DNA of 64,000 nt from Flavihumibacter cheonanensis (GTDB lineage Bacteria; Bacteroidota; Bacteroidia; Chitinophagales; Chitinophagaceae), in NCBI RefSeq assembly GCF_022352215.1, contig NZ_JAKRWF010000004.1:496001-560000 (forward strand), given 5' to 3'. The notes beneath the pieces were generated by a model. The model saw only the letters and a program-made list of their open reading frames with translations, was not told where the DNA came from and made no database searches. Of the stretch, positions 7,801-16,501 are shown one piece after another. Within the stretch, counting starts at the first letter, position 1. Each line of letters begins with the position of its first letter. The translations under genes and the position numbers were made by a program.

Positions 7801-10464
7801 ATATCGAACAGCAGCCACTGTCATGGCTCCTGCTGCATTGGCCTGCCCAACAATGGTACTGCTTCCTTCCTGGTATTCTTCTATGGTTGCTTCCCCTCTG
7901 AATATGATATATTTCAAATTGACAGGCGTATTACTTGCATTTGGAGCACTGCCGGCTTTCACTATCAAAATGTTGGTAAAGGTGTTCGCTTCTGTATAAA
8001 ATGGCATTACTTCAATAGGATCCCCACCAATATTATTCCTGTTGAAACCAAACAAGGTAGAGCCATTGTCATTTGTTAAGTAGATATCGAAATCATGCTG
8101 GGTTCCTGTTGCTTCCGGTCCTATGGAATATACATCATCCTGCCACTGGAGGACAATTGTATAAGTTCCCGGAACCAGCTTGATTCGTTGGAAAATATCA
8201 CCTGTTCCACTGAAATCATGTGCCTCACCAATAATGCCGGCAGGAGCCGTGGTTGGTCTGAATGCCCGTTGGTAAGACTTATTCCCATAGTTCCCCGCAG
8301 CAGAAAAATAACTTACGCCTGCTGCTGTTACCTGGTCAACCGCCTGTGCTACTTTTCCATCTTTAAAGAAGGGTTCCGTAATAAAGGTGATATCATCTAC
8401 CATTATATCACACTGAGCAATGGATTGTAGTTCGAGTATGCCTTGTGCAAAATCACCCGGACTGATAAACCCGGTTCTGAAAGCCAGGCTGGCTGCGGGC
8501 GCCAGATCGTGAATAATTTGCAGCATGGCTCTTCCTTCATCTGACCTTCTTCCGTAAGGAAATTCTTTTACTATTTCCACAGGTGTCTGAAAATTGGTGT
8601 TTTCAGGTCCTGGCAAATCTCCATTCTGAACATCTGTTCGCGCCGGACCTCCGTCTGGTGGATTCAGTGGCGTTGCTCCTGTTGTATTATAGCTGTCTGA
8701 CAACACCCCGATTTTTACACCTGCCCCTGCCAACTGATAGGCAGCTCTTACCTGGTTGGTTGCTATAGAGGAATCACCCTGGCTGGAGGTCTGCCCAAAA
8801 TCAGTAACTGGTGGATAAACCGGTCGGCAGAAGTTGATAAGTTTTTCATCCGGACTTCTTCTGTTATCCTCATTGAAGCTGTTTAGTTTCTGGAGATTGC
8901 TGATAGGTATCCGGCCAGTTATGATAAATTCATTACTGCCATTGGATATCAGGTTGTCAAGTCCATATGTAGATCCGGCTTGCGTGAGCAAATCAAGCAC
9001 ATACGCACGTTTGCCTGCAAATACAATGATTTCAACAAATACACCTTCATTTTGGATCAGGAACAAATCCTGGGTATTGGCACCCCCGCCAGGGTTTTTG
9101 GACAAAAAGTCCAATTCTGATCCGATCAGATCTTCCACTTTTCCGGTAACCGGAGGCTGATACAAAGGACATACATCTGAATTGTCTTCCACCAGCACAT
9201 CATCTGTACTGCTGCATCCTGTTACAGGATCTGTAACTGTAAGCAAATAAACTCCGGTTGCTGAAACTGTGATACTGGAACTTGTTCCCAAAATGGTACC
9301 CCCTGCATTCTTCCATGTAAACAGGGCATTGGGAGTTTGCGTTCTTGCTGTAAGTGTAGCAGTTGGACTGCCTGCGCAGGAGAGGGTAGTGTTGGAACCT
9401 GCATCCACAACAGGTGGTTCGGAACAGGATTCCAATGCAACATGGTTTAATTCAACACTGCTGCCAATAGTGATTTTTCTGCCCGACCAAATTGCTCCTG
9501 TAATTTTTGAGGTACTGGATCCTGATCCGATCAGCACATTACCATTAGGAACATAGATAGTACCAAACCATTGCGATACAGTACTGCCAGTACTCCCGTT
9601 ACTCTGAATCCAGGCAGTTTGTTTGTCTTTTGAACTGGAGCCATTTCCCTGTGCTTCTGCATAAATACGGGCGGCAGATCCACTTCCTTTTAAATCCACT
9701 GCCAGTTTTCCAAGATCAACATCTCCCTCTATCAGCAATTTGAATATGCCTGTGGTATTGGTTCCGAAATCAAAAATGAATTTGTTGAAATTTCCGCTGT
9801 TTCGAATAAGTTTAAACGTATAGGTACCCGGACCGTTAAACGTAATGGTTTTATTGCCGGTTAATTCAATTGCTCCGTATACACCCGGATTAATGCTTCT
9901 GGTATTAGTGATGGATGTACCTGCACTAGTTTGAATAACTGTCTGAATTGGTAAAACCGGTAAATTCGGTAAATCAGGTGTCTGCTGGCGCACCACCCCA
10001 TTGATCGGTTGCGGTCCAGTATAGTTGGTTCCAACCGAATGTGTAATTGTCCCACTAATCGTTCCACCTCCCACAAAAATATTACCGGCGGCATCCAGGT
10101 TGCCAGTCACCTGTGAATTAGAACCAAGACTAATAGCCAGGGAATTGTTGCTTGTATTAGCAGCAGTCAAATTCCCGGTAACCGTGTTGCTGTTAGTTAA
10201 TTGAATTATAGTGTTGGTGTGAATGGAGGCATTAATAGTTGCCGATCCGGTTGATCGTACTATTCCATATCCTCCAACCCTGCCAGATTTTAACTGATTG
10301 GCAGAACCGATTTCAATTCCACAGGAACTACAATTCGAATTCCCGCTAAATAAGAGGTAATCAGTTAGTTTGGTCTGAGCTTGTATCGGAAGTTGTGAGA
10401 ATAAAAATAAGCTTACAGGCAATAACTGCAGCCTTCGGAACAGACGGGTGTCCTTCTTTCTCAT
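4870..10464 (-). CDS. Giant T9SS-exported subtilase-like protein with MBG domains and LRGIVS repeats
   Basis: About 1864 aa from the ATG at 10464, which places a good signal peptide (MRKKDTRLFRRLQLLPVSLF... PIQAQ) at the N-terminus; an in-frame ATG at 10494 would add 10 aa. Order: Gly/Thr/Ser-rich surface region (30-340) resembling choice-of-anchor-type domains; Ig/PKD-like domain (350-430); S8/S53-like peptidase domain (570-1000) with Asp in GVLSDSYN (about 590), oxyanion Asn in SAAGNYGN (about 725) and Ser in FFGTSAAAPHAA (about 952); a TIG-like domain; several MBG-type beta domains (EVQDKTLEYGQK, GVSDKTYSYGTV) interrupted by LRGIVS hexapeptide repeats; and a type A T9SS sorting domain starting VYPNPSSQFLTVELN. 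The usual HGT His region reads DEGRAMLQIIHDLAP. Likely cell-surface or secreted; substrate unknown. Confidence 0.85.
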   Translation of the reverse strand: MRKKDTRLFRRLQLLPVSLFLFSQLPIQAQTKLTDYLLFSGNSNCSSCGIEIGSANQLKSGRVGGYGIVRSTGSATINASIHTNTIIQLTNSNTVTGNLTAANTSNNSLAISLGSNSQVTGNLDAAGNIFVGGGTISGTITHSVGTNYTGPQPINGVVRQQTPDLPNLPVLPIQTVIQTSAGTSITNTRSINPGVYGAIELTGNKTITFNGPGTYTFKLIRNSGNFNKFIFDFGTNTTGIFKLLIEGDVDLGKLAVDLKGSGSAARIYAEAQGNGSSSKDKQTAWIQSNGSTGSTVSQWFGTIYVPNGNVLIGSGSSTSKITGAIWSGRKITIGSSVELNHVALESCSEPPVVDAGSNTTLSCAGSPTATLTARTQTPNALFTWKNAGGTILGTSSSITVSATGVYLLTVTDPVTGCSSTDDVLVEDNSDVCPLYQPPVTGKVEDLIGSELDFLSKNPGGGANTQDLFLIQNEGVFVEIIVFAGKRAYVLDLLTQAGSTYGLDNLISNGSNEFIITGRIPISNLQKLNSFNEDNRRSPDEKLINFCRPVYPPVTDFGQTSSQGDSSIATNQVRAAYQLAGAGVKIGVLSDSYNTTGATPLNPPDGGPARTDVQNGDLPGPENTNFQTPVEIVKEFPYGRRSDEGRAMLQIIHDLAPAASLAFRTGFISPGDFAQGILELQSIAQCDIMVDDITFITEPFFKDGKVAQAVDQVTAAGVSYFSAAGNYGNKSYQRAFRPTTAPAGIIGEAHDFSGTGDIFQRIKLVPGTYTIVLQWQDDVYSIGPEATGTQHDFDIYLTNDNGSTLFGFNRNNIGGDPIEVMPFYTEANTFTNILIVKAGSAPNASNTPVNLKYIIFRGEATIEEYQEGSSTIVGQANAAGAMTVAAVRYTKPTNGAITGQISTEVFSSLGGTPVNGVIRAKPDFSAPNGVNTTVPLGTNDFDGDGFINFFGTSAAAPHAAAAAALILEASKKFVSPTPLSPAALKQLMRSSALDIETAGADAKSGAGLVQPLVAIGSFAAPVPILEKIEFSQEAGAPVPSDPDFEFTITGSYFRPTSQVLIRSEAIDANQYSIVNSSTIVVKPGAILGNPTVQVYTPPISATGTDGGSSEAVPLLSIEKKTITIEIVDTTKKFGEPVPIDKFRAIISIDGTPIEQLGITAASIGLDNLQFTTNATQFSPINSPYFIRAKMEVLNLADPGDLALTELYTYPPTSEDGTFIAPGTPDGTLRVTKLPVKIEVQDKTLEYGQKIADFGYTYSLVEGTHVIPADLQQAVINALKTTHEQYLVNDASALLDGSQLTTNELAGLEDLGFLVSLRGIVSLRGIVSLRGIVSGVPQYETTNVLDIAPGSLTQYLGGDPIITMEAAEGIANLRGIVSLRGIVSLRGIVSLRGIVSTLTNASAIVSNEGSGEGNKNNIAVIIDENDIEEAEGVLEEYRSIALITGLTAGTHKIIPAALLSENYEVVYVPANLTINKSKLTIGVSDKTYSYGTVDNNFDTTVQWLQFDDQLSEVLSGELGFAILDQNQQPVTGLIPGGTYSVIPSGIALTEPSNYELQYAPGKLTVTALTVRVDPDSIILNEGAAVPIYTYQFRGLSATDLQNLQNLVVKEPVFGTTYTSGGAPGIYKIEIQSPMVLSAPSSFVVIYEKDSLYVNPFSNSTKKIKPILKCVEQLRTPINGFSYKANFAYENANAAAIYIPIGADNAIIARGAYSGQQPELFLPGGGSFEILFDGNKLTWIVYSFEVNQKASATSEASSTSSKCAGKGRSGINTESGFSQIDESILLTDRVYPNPSSQFLTVELNTTETIGEGQFRIFHLSGQQQVLLAPQRQYGNKWQLNIQQLPAGQYILSVQLKNTRKIFRFTKL
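6284..6355. repeat. 4 x 18-bp coding repeat (LRGIVS), cluster 1
   Basis: Four consecutive 18-bp units inside the giant subtilase gene; on the minus strand each encodes Leu-Arg-Gly-Ile-Val-Ser. Units differ at several synonymous positions (Leu CTT/CTG/TTA-type, Arg AGA/CGA/AGG-type codons) while the peptide is identical. Confidence 0.95.
6470..6523. repeat. 3 x 18-bp coding repeat (LRGIVS), cluster 2
   Basis: Three further 18-bp units with the same peptide, upstream in the coding direction of cluster 1 and separated from it by a 38-codon non-repetitive stretch (GVPQYETTNV ... AAEGIAN). The DNA of the units differs in third positions, as in cluster 1. Confidence 0.95.
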
Positions 10465-10668
10465 GGTCAAACGTTTGGGAACCAATACTGGCACAGTTTG
10501 TTAAACCAGGTTGATTCTGGGTGATGGGGTTGTTGTACTGTTAGGGGTACGTTTGATCAATGACAGGAAAAAGGATTTGTAGCAGTTTTACTTAGTCTTT
10601 TAGCAGATAAATGGAAAGTTACATTTTTTACGAACGTTTAGCAAGGAAAAAATACCCATTTTCCACGA

Positions 10669-11124
10669 TTATTTCACAATTTGGACGGATCGCTCATTTT
10701 GTGCTCTCAATCTCTTACACAGTATCTTAATAAATCCCCTTGCTATCTCAGGCCTTGAGTCAATTAGTTCATAAAATGGCTCCTGATTGATTCGGAACAG
10801 GGTGCAATCCGTTTGACAGGTAGCGCTGGCTGACCTGGTTTCGGCATCGAGTAGGGATAACTCTCCGAATACCTCCTTTTCTCCTAATTCTGCTAGCCCT
10901 ACAGTACCTTTATGAATACTTATAACTCCTCTGTTTATTATAAACATGCAATCTCCAATTTCCCCTTCCCGGAATATGGTGGTGCCCTGCTCAAATTCTT
11001 CTTCTTCCATCAAAGGAGCCAGATCTGCCAGAATATTTTCCGGAGTATCTCTGAATATAGGAAGGGATTTGAGCAATAATACTTTTTCAATCAACAACAA
11101 CCGATCTCCTGTATTCTGACTCAT
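10669..11124 (-). CDS. Stand-alone cyclic nucleotide-binding domain protein
   Basis: 151 aa, essentially one CAP-family cNMP-binding domain with a short N-terminal helix (LLIEKVLLLKSLPIFRD) and no DNA-binding domain, so not a Crp-type transcription factor. The beta-barrel motif FREGEIGDCMFIINRG and the phosphate-binding cassette VFGELSLLDAETRSASA, with its conserved Glu and Arg, are intact, so cAMP or cGMP binding is plausible. The gene follows the transporter-HEAT gene by 9 bp in the same direction. In other bacteria this domain is found fused to such transporter-HEAT proteins (from memory), so it probably acts as a regulatory subunit of it; this is inference. Confidence 0.85.
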   Translation of the reverse strand: MSQNTGDRLLLIEKVLLLKSLPIFRDTPENILADLAPLMEEEEFEQGTTIFREGEIGDCMFIINRGVISIHKGTVGLAELGEKEVFGELSLLDAETRSASATCQTDCTLFRINQEPFYELIDSRPEIARGFIKILCKRLRAQNERSVQIVK

Positions 11125-11133
11125 ACGATTAAT

Positions 11134-13887
11134 TTATGCTAACGCAAACGCTGCTGTCTCTTTAAGCAGACTGTTTTTTGAATTTAGAAATTTATCATAA
11201 TTGCTGCTCTTTACCGGAATTTCATATTTTCTGGAAATATATAAAGTACAAGCAGTTGTCCAGTCGTGATAGCGGATTGGCTTTTCAGCTAGAATGCGTT
11301 GCATTACTGTGTCAATTTTGCTAAAGTCACTATCCTTGTAAATAGCCCGCAGGGCATTACAGCGTTCTTCAATGCTGGAGTTTTCAAATAAAATACAGAA
11401 GTATTTACTCAGTTCTTTCTTTACTGTCACTTCAATTATTTCCATTGCATTGGCAATGGTTTCTTTTTTATTTGCCAGTAAAGCATTCCTTGATTTTTGA
11501 ATATTTTCCCGGTTGTATAATAAGCCAAACAAACACAATAAAAGCTCTCGAATTTCATTCAATTCAATTTGAATGGCTCCGTATAATAAACTGCTGGGCT
11601 GGTTATTGTCCTGCAACCCGCGTTGCATGAATAATAATTCAGTTGCATAAAATATATAGGCTTTGGTTAAATCTTCCAATTCAGATCGATTTGCAGTGGA
11701 TGCTTTGAACTTACTTCTATAAAGTGCTTTTATTAATGTCGGCTGATTGCAGGAAGGTTTTGAAATTAATGTTCCAAGAAAATTTCTTGCCTCCTCGCCG
11801 CCAATTTGCCCTAGTACCTGAAGCAGTGGCACCTGTTGCGTTTCATCAAGTTGTTCGTTTAATAAATAGTTTTCTATGGGTTTCACTGCTTGTTTCCCTG
11901 CTCTGAATAAAGTTGCTTTAACCTGTTTCTCATAGCGTGGAAATAGTTGTAAACATGTCTGAATGGTTTCAAAGGAAGCTGCTTTTCCAACCGCATTAAT
12001 GCCCATCTCAACCAGTTTGACTGATTTTTCTGTTTGAAGAAAAAGAGACAACAGTGGGTGGTCATATTCGTCAGCCGCTGTTTTCAATATGCTTAATCCA
12101 TACAAGCGGTTTGCTGCATCAGGTGATCGCAGTAAGGTGGCAATCTGTTCTTCTGCAGAAAACCGTATGGCCCTGTTTTTATTCGATAGCATACCACAAA
12201 GTGCTGCTGCATTTTCCGGGCTGTTGGATTCCTGAAGAAAATTCGATAAGTCAGCATATTTATAAGATAGTTTGCTTATAGCATAAATTGCTTCCTCCCG
12301 AATCTGGCCGAATGCATATTCATTCAGTAATTGTTGAATTCCTGGCTTTAACTGGTGAATTTCTTTCTGGCTTATTAACTGGATCGCGTCTTTTTTTACC
12401 TGCACAGAGGGGTGCTCTAAAAACAGGGATAATAATTCAATGGATACCGGGTTCTGCTTGCTTGCTACCATGGAGAGTACACTTAATACTTCCTCTTCTG
12501 CTCCTGATCTGATTTTGTCTTTTATCTTATTTATTGTTTCCGGGTCATTTAAAGTGAATTCTTCCTGGCTGAAATATCGGCTGGATATCGTATTTACCAG
12601 CATATTCAAATACTCCCTGTTCACATATACGATTCCAATCAACCAGATACCTGCCAGCACCAACAATGTGAAAGAAAGGGTCAGTAAGTCAATTGTTTGC
12701 TGAATATTGAATAGCAATAGGAGCAGGAGTCCACAAAAAAGTGTCGCAAATGGATCCATGATACCTTTAATGATATTGTGCGCTCTCATTCGTTCGTGAA
12801 TGGGCAAGGGCTGCATAATAGTGAGTAAGACAGGAGAATTTATTGCTGTTCTTAATACATCTACTGCAATGGAGGATGCTCCAAATATGTAAAAGATGAA
12901 TCGTTCTTCTGAATTGAAAAAGGATAAACCGATTATCAGAGAAATTAATCCTACCAATAAAAATGGAGTTATAAACAGCGATTTTTGAACACCCAGATTG
13001 GTTGTGAGCCTGCCTGTAAATACCGTCTTCGTAATAAGTGCTATAATTCGTAAGCCCGCCATGAACAAAGCAATAAACCGGGCCAATTCAACATCATTTT
13101 TATAAGATTCCTTGATTTTTGCATAAAATCCGTAATTGATTAAAATGATACAGGCGGATGCCAATAGGGATATGATTGCTATTCTCCGTATTATTTTACT
13201 GCTGATAAATGTCTGGTATAAATTTCTGATGGGATGGTGACTATGATGGATTGAGTTATTTGAAGCCTGATGATCATGTGATTGATCCAACATTTCCATG
13301 ATACGCCGATAATATGGAATGGAGAGCAACATGCTGATTACACCAAGAAATAAGAGGTTTAATGTTCCGGTATAGGGTACAAACAAGAGCGCCAATGTAT
13401 AACCTATAAACTTGGCTGGTATATCCCCTGAACTTACTACCCCAAACAGACGTTTACTTTGCCGGATATTAAAAAGTCGTGCAGCAATACCCCAGAACTC
13501 CAGGTTGTTTAACAGGTAGAGTACATAGAACCAGGCGAGGCTGAAATAGTATAACCAGTTGTCTGTGATAGCAGTACTTCCAATTCGAACCAGCAACATG
13601 GTGCCAGCCATAAAGAGAATGATGCCTTCATTAAATTTCCTGAATGGAATATGATGCTCCAGTACCGTATAAGCAAATCCTGTGAACCAAAGCAAAGCAG
13701 CTGATAATACCATTACCCATGGTAACTCATGTACCGGAAACTTTTCAAGAAAACGGGCAAATTCAGCAGTAAAGAAAAATGAGATGCCGGCTCCCTGAAA
13801 AAACTGTAACCAGAACAATTGTTTTACTACTGGCCATTCCTGCTTTTGAATGTTGAGCAGATTCAACCAAAATCGGTTGCTTTTCAT
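11134..13887 (-). CDS. NTT/MFS-like nucleotide-transporter membrane domain fused to HEAT repeats
   Basis: 917 aa. Residues about 1-430 contain roughly 12 hydrophobic helices and start with the pattern of the Npt1/Npt2 ADP-ATP translocase family (LFWLQFFQGAGISFFFTAEFARFLEKF, then helices and LFGVVSSGDIPAKFIGYTLA). A His-rich cytoplasmic loop (HDHQASNNSIHHSHH) splits the membrane part in two halves. Residues about 450-720 carry HEAT-like alpha repeats (for example SIELLSLFLEHPSVQVKKDA), and the C-terminal 200 aa are helical and soluble. The start overlaps the HD-domain gene stop by 4 bp (ATGA), implying translational coupling. Substrate unknown: free-living members of this family need not exchange ATP. 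Confidence 0.78.
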   Translation of the reverse strand: MKSNRFWLNLLNIQKQEWPVVKQLFWLQFFQGAGISFFFTAEFARFLEKFPVHELPWVMVLSAALLWFTGFAYTVLEHHIPFRKFNEGIILFMAGTMLLVRIGSTAITDNWLYYFSLAWFYVLYLLNNLEFWGIAARLFNIRQSKRLFGVVSSGDIPAKFIGYTLALLFVPYTGTLNLLFLGVISMLLSIPYYRRIMEMLDQSHDHQASNNSIHHSHHPIRNLYQTFISSKIIRRIAIISLLASACIILINYGFYAKIKESYKNDVELARFIALFMAGLRIIALITKTVFTGRLTTNLGVQKSLFITPFLLVGLISLIIGLSFFNSEERFIFYIFGASSIAVDVLRTAINSPVLLTIMQPLPIHERMRAHNIIKGIMDPFATLFCGLLLLLLFNIQQTIDLLTLSFTLLVLAGIWLIGIVYVNREYLNMLVNTISSRYFSQEEFTLNDPETINKIKDKIRSGAEEEVLSVLSMVASKQNPVSIELLSLFLEHPSVQVKKDAIQLISQKEIHQLKPGIQQLLNEYAFGQIREEAIYAISKLSYKYADLSNFLQESNSPENAAALCGMLSNKNRAIRFSAEEQIATLLRSPDAANRLYGLSILKTAADEYDHPLLSLFLQTEKSVKLVEMGINAVGKAASFETIQTCLQLFPRYEKQVKATLFRAGKQAVKPIENYLLNEQLDETQQVPLLQVLGQIGGEEARNFLGTLISKPSCNQPTLIKALYRSKFKASTANRSELEDLTKAYIFYATELLFMQRGLQDNNQPSSLLYGAIQIELNEIRELLLCLFGLLYNRENIQKSRNALLANKKETIANAMEIIEVTVKKELSKYFCILFENSSIEERCNALRAIYKDSDFSKIDTVMQRILAEKPIRYHDWTTACTLYISRKYEIPVKSSNYDKFLNSKNSLLKETAAFALA

Positions 13888-14501
13888 TTCCGATCCCTGT
13901 TTTGTGATGCTTTTCCCTGGCTGTCTTTCAGGATTTGCAAATGCCTTAGTTTTCCAGGTTGTCGGTTGATTTGAGAACTTTTTGTGAAGTACTGATGCTT
14001 TTCAAAAAATGCAATCTGAATAGGATCCCATTCCTGTTCTGTTTTAATGATGCCGTATTCCAGGAACTCTTTCATGAGATGCTGGCTTATTGGGGGAAAA
14101 TCTTCTCTTCCCAGGTAATCGAGGTCGGCATCACAAATAATTTCTTCCAATAAATTGGCCGGTGACTGCGGAATCCTGGTTGCCATGATCATGCCTTTAA
14201 TGGATTCCAATTCTTTTATACCAAGTGTTCCATTGCTGAAGTCATCCATTAATATTTCACAAGACCTTAGCTCATGTCCTTTGTAGGTATCCAGGAAGCC
14301 GATATCATGGTATAATGCTGCAATTCTAAGTAATAATAACTGCTTTTCATTGCTGATGCCCTCTTCTCCAGCAATCCGTACCGCTTGCTTTACTACATCT
14401 TTTGTGTGCTGCAGGTTGTGATAGGTTAATCGCTTATCCAGCCCTTTCTCAAGGCGTTGTAAAATTGATTGTTCCAGGTCCTGAAAGCCTGACTCGGTCA
14501 T
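13884..14501 (-). CDS. HD-domain phosphohydrolase
   Basis: 205 aa protein with an HD fold: YHNLQH (His about 28 and 32), the HD doublet in AALYHDIGF (65-66), and CDADLDYLG (Asp about 124-126) provide the metal ligands. HD domains hydrolyse phosphate esters, including cyclic nucleotides, dNTPs and (p)ppGpp; which one is used here cannot be told. It is the first gene of a three-gene block with the transporter-HEAT and cNMP-binding genes, with a 4-bp overlap to the former. A link to cyclic nucleotide turnover is inference from this context. Confidence 0.82.
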   Translation of the reverse strand: MTESGFQDLEQSILQRLEKGLDKRLTYHNLQHTKDVVKQAVRIAGEEGISNEKQLLLLRIAALYHDIGFLDTYKGHELRSCEILMDDFSNGTLGIKELESIKGMIMATRIPQSPANLLEEIICDADLDYLGREDFPPISQHLMKEFLEYGIIKTEQEWDPIQIAFFEKHQYFTKSSQINRQPGKLRHLQILKDSQGKASQNRDRK

Positions 14502-14553
14502 GGGTTACCCGTTTAAATGTGGGAAGGCTAAGAAAATTCTCTAGAAATATAAC

Positions 14554-14586
14554 AAAAAAGCCGCAGATGTTTGTCTGCGGCTTTTA
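14554..14586 (-). terminator. Rho-independent terminator after dnaJ
   Basis: Stem AAGCCGCAGA / TCTGCGGCTT with a 5-nt loop, lying directly behind the dnaJ stop; A-run and T-run on both sides make it potentially bidirectional, although the gene on the other side (HD domain) starts rather than ends here. Confidence 0.85.
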
Positions 14587-14589
14587 TTA

Positions 14590-15762
14590 TCAGGAGAAAA
14601 TCTCTCTCACTTTATCAAAGAAACTTCGTTCGTTCTTGTCTGGCTTGGGCTGGAAATTATCCGACTGCTGCAACTTCTCCATCATCGCCTTTTCCTCACT
14701 GGTCAGATTCTGTGGGGTCCATACATTTACATGAATGAGCTGATCGCCCTTCTCATAACTATTTACCGCCGGAAATCCTTTTCCTTTTAATCTGAATATC
14801 TTCCCGCTCTGTGTACCTGCCGGAATTTTAATTTTAGCCCTTCCGTCTATCGTTGGTACTTCAACGTTAGCTCCAAATATAGCGTCCGGGATAGAGATAT
14901 ATAAATCATAGGCCACATTCAGTCCATCGCGATGCAACTGGCTATGTGTTTCTTCTTCAATCAGTACTATCAGGTCCCCCGGTGATCCACCACGTTCACC
15001 TGCATTTCCTTTTCCGGAAACATTGAGCTGCATGCCTTCCTGCACACCTGCCGGGATGTCAATGGTTACAGTTTCTTCGCCATAAACCCTTCCTTCTCCT
15101 TTACAGCTTCCGCATTTCGCAGTGATGGTAGAACCTTCACCGTTACAGGTCGGACAAGTAGTTACTGTTTGCATCTGCCCCAGGAAGGTGCTGGTTACTT
15201 TGCGAACCTGGCCAGATCCTCCACAGGTTCCGCAGGATTGAATACTGCTCTTATCCTTAGCGCCACTGCCGGAACAGGTGGAACAGGATACGTATTTTTT
15301 TACCTTGATGCTCTTGGTTACGCCCTTGGCAATTTCTTCGTAATTCAGTTTCAGCTTAACACGGAGATTACTTCCTCTTACACCCCTGGCTCTTTGTCCG
15401 CCACGTCCACGACCTCCTGCTGCCTGGCCACCAAAAAAGGAACCAAAAATATCATCCCCAAAGATGTCTCCGAACTGGCTGAAGATATCATCCATGTTCA
15501 TGTTGCCACCACCCCCGAAACCACGGGCACCATTCCCTACACCGGCATGTCCATACCGGTCGTACTGCGCCCTTTTATCCGCATCACTGAGCACTTCATA
15601 GGCTTCCGCGGCTTCCTTGAACTTTTCTTCCGCAGCTTTATCTCCGGGGTTACGGTCGGGGTGATACTGCATAGCCACTTTGCGATAGGCTTTCTTGATC
15701 TCATCCGCAGAGGCTGTTTTAGCCACCCCCAATATTTCGTAATAATCTCTTTTTGCTGACAT
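14590..15762 (-). CDS. dnaJ: Chaperone DnaJ
   Basis: 390 aa Hsp40, full length. J domain at the N-terminus ([18 protein letters not shown], with HPD in [11 protein letters not shown]), Gly/Phe-rich linker ([12 protein letters not shown]... FGSFFGG), four CxxCxGxG zinc modules ([32 protein letters not shown]) and the C-terminal substrate-binding domains. It stimulates DnaK ATPase and delivers unfolded clients. It lies 8 bp downstream of grpE in one operon; dnaK is not in the window. A terminator follows immediately. Confidence 0.97.
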   Translation of the reverse strand: MSAKRDYYEILGVAKTASADEIKKAYRKVAMQYHPDRNPGDKAAEEKFKEAAEAYEVLSDADKRAQYDRYGHAGVGNGARGFGGGGNMNMDDIFSQFGDIFGDDIFGSFFGGQAAGGRGRGGQRARGVRGSNLRVKLKLNYEEIAKGVTKSIKVKKYVSCSTCSGSGAKDKSSIQSCGTCGGSGQVRKVTSTFLGQMQTVTTCPTCNGEGSTITAKCGSCKGEGRVYGEETVTIDIPAGVQEGMQLNVSGKGNAGERGGSPGDLIVLIEEETHSQLHRDGLNVAYDLYISIPDAIFGANVEVPTIDGRAKIKIPAGTQSGKIFRLKGKGFPAVNSYEKGDQLIHVNVWTPQNLTSEEKAMMEKLQQSDNFQPKPDKNERSFFDKVREIFS

Positions 15763-15770
15763 GTGTTTCT

Positions 15771-16361
15771 TTATTTACCGACTACCACTTTGGCAAACCG
15801 GATAATCTTATCGTTCAGGTAATATCCTTTTTCCACTTCATCTATCACTTTTCCAACCCACTCCTGACTAGGTGCGGGTATCTCCGTAATAGCTTCATGC
15901 AGGTCAGGATTAAATTCAGTGCCCTTCGCATTCATAGCTTTCAGCCCGCGACCCTGCAGTACATTTCTGAGTTTATTGAAAATCAGGGAGGCACCCTCTT
16001 TGAGGGCAGGCAGGTCTTCACTGCTTTCCATCTGTTTTTCAGCTCTTTCCATGTCATCCAGGACTTCCAGTAACTGCCCTATTACTTCCTTGCCTGCTGT
16101 CTGGATCATTTCCAGGCGCTCTTTGGCGGTACGCTTTCTGAAATTGTCAAATTCAGCAGCCTGCCGAAGGTATTTGTCCTTCAAATCGGCCAGTTCAACT
16201 TCCAGTTTTTCAAATTCACTGACTTCCTTTACCGGTTCGTTCAGATGCGTTGTTCCCGGAACATCGCTGTCGGAATTGATGTCCATTTCATTCTCGGTTG
16301 ACTTGAATTCTTTTTCTTCCATATCGTACAAATTGGCAGCAAACCTAGCATTTTCTGCCAT
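15771..16361 (-). CDS. grpE: Nucleotide exchange factor GrpE
   Basis: 196 aa. An acidic, disordered N-terminus is followed by a long coiled coil ([26 protein letters not shown]) and the beta domain ending [21 protein letters not shown], with the family motif [10 protein letters not shown] near the middle. GrpE promotes ADP release from DnaK. The start at 16361 is the longest; an internal Met 13 codons downstream ([13 protein letters not shown]) would also give a normal protein, so the start is uncertain. It is cotranscribed with dnaJ. Confidence 0.95.
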   Translation of the reverse strand: MAENARFAANLYDMEEKEFKSTENEMDINSDSDVPGTTHLNEPVKEVSEFEKLEVELADLKDKYLRQAAEFDNFRKRTAKERLEMIQTAGKEVIGQLLEVLDDMERAEKQMESSEDLPALKEGASLIFNKLRNVLQGRGLKAMNAKGTEFNPDLHEAITEIPAPSQEWVGKVIDEVEKGYYLNDKIIRFAKVVVGK

Positions 16362-16486
16362 TATTGGAGGGATACCCCCCTGGCAGTTCAGCTGATTTGC
16401 CTTGTTTTTTGATCATCCTAATGGGGCAATTTTTTTGCCATTGATGGAAATCGGGACATTTTGTCCTATTCCTTCCTGTTCCATAC

Positions 16487-16494
16487 TACCTTTG
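16487..16494 (+). promoter_or_regulatory. Candidate -7 element (TACCTTTG) of rlmI-like gene
   Basis: TACCTTTG fits the Bacteroidota -7 consensus TAnnTTTG and lies 7 bp before the ATG at 16502, so the transcript leader would be extremely short. A TTTTG stretch at 16459-16463 is a possible -33 but its 23-bp spacing is longer than usual. Confidence 0.4.
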
Positions 16495-16501
16495 CGCATC
16501 T

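Noticed and set aside
7286-7999. Long plus-strand frame (237 aa) inside the giant subtilase gene
   Set aside because: It is antisense to the peptidase domain, with an Ala/Pro-rich shadow composition and no independent signal.
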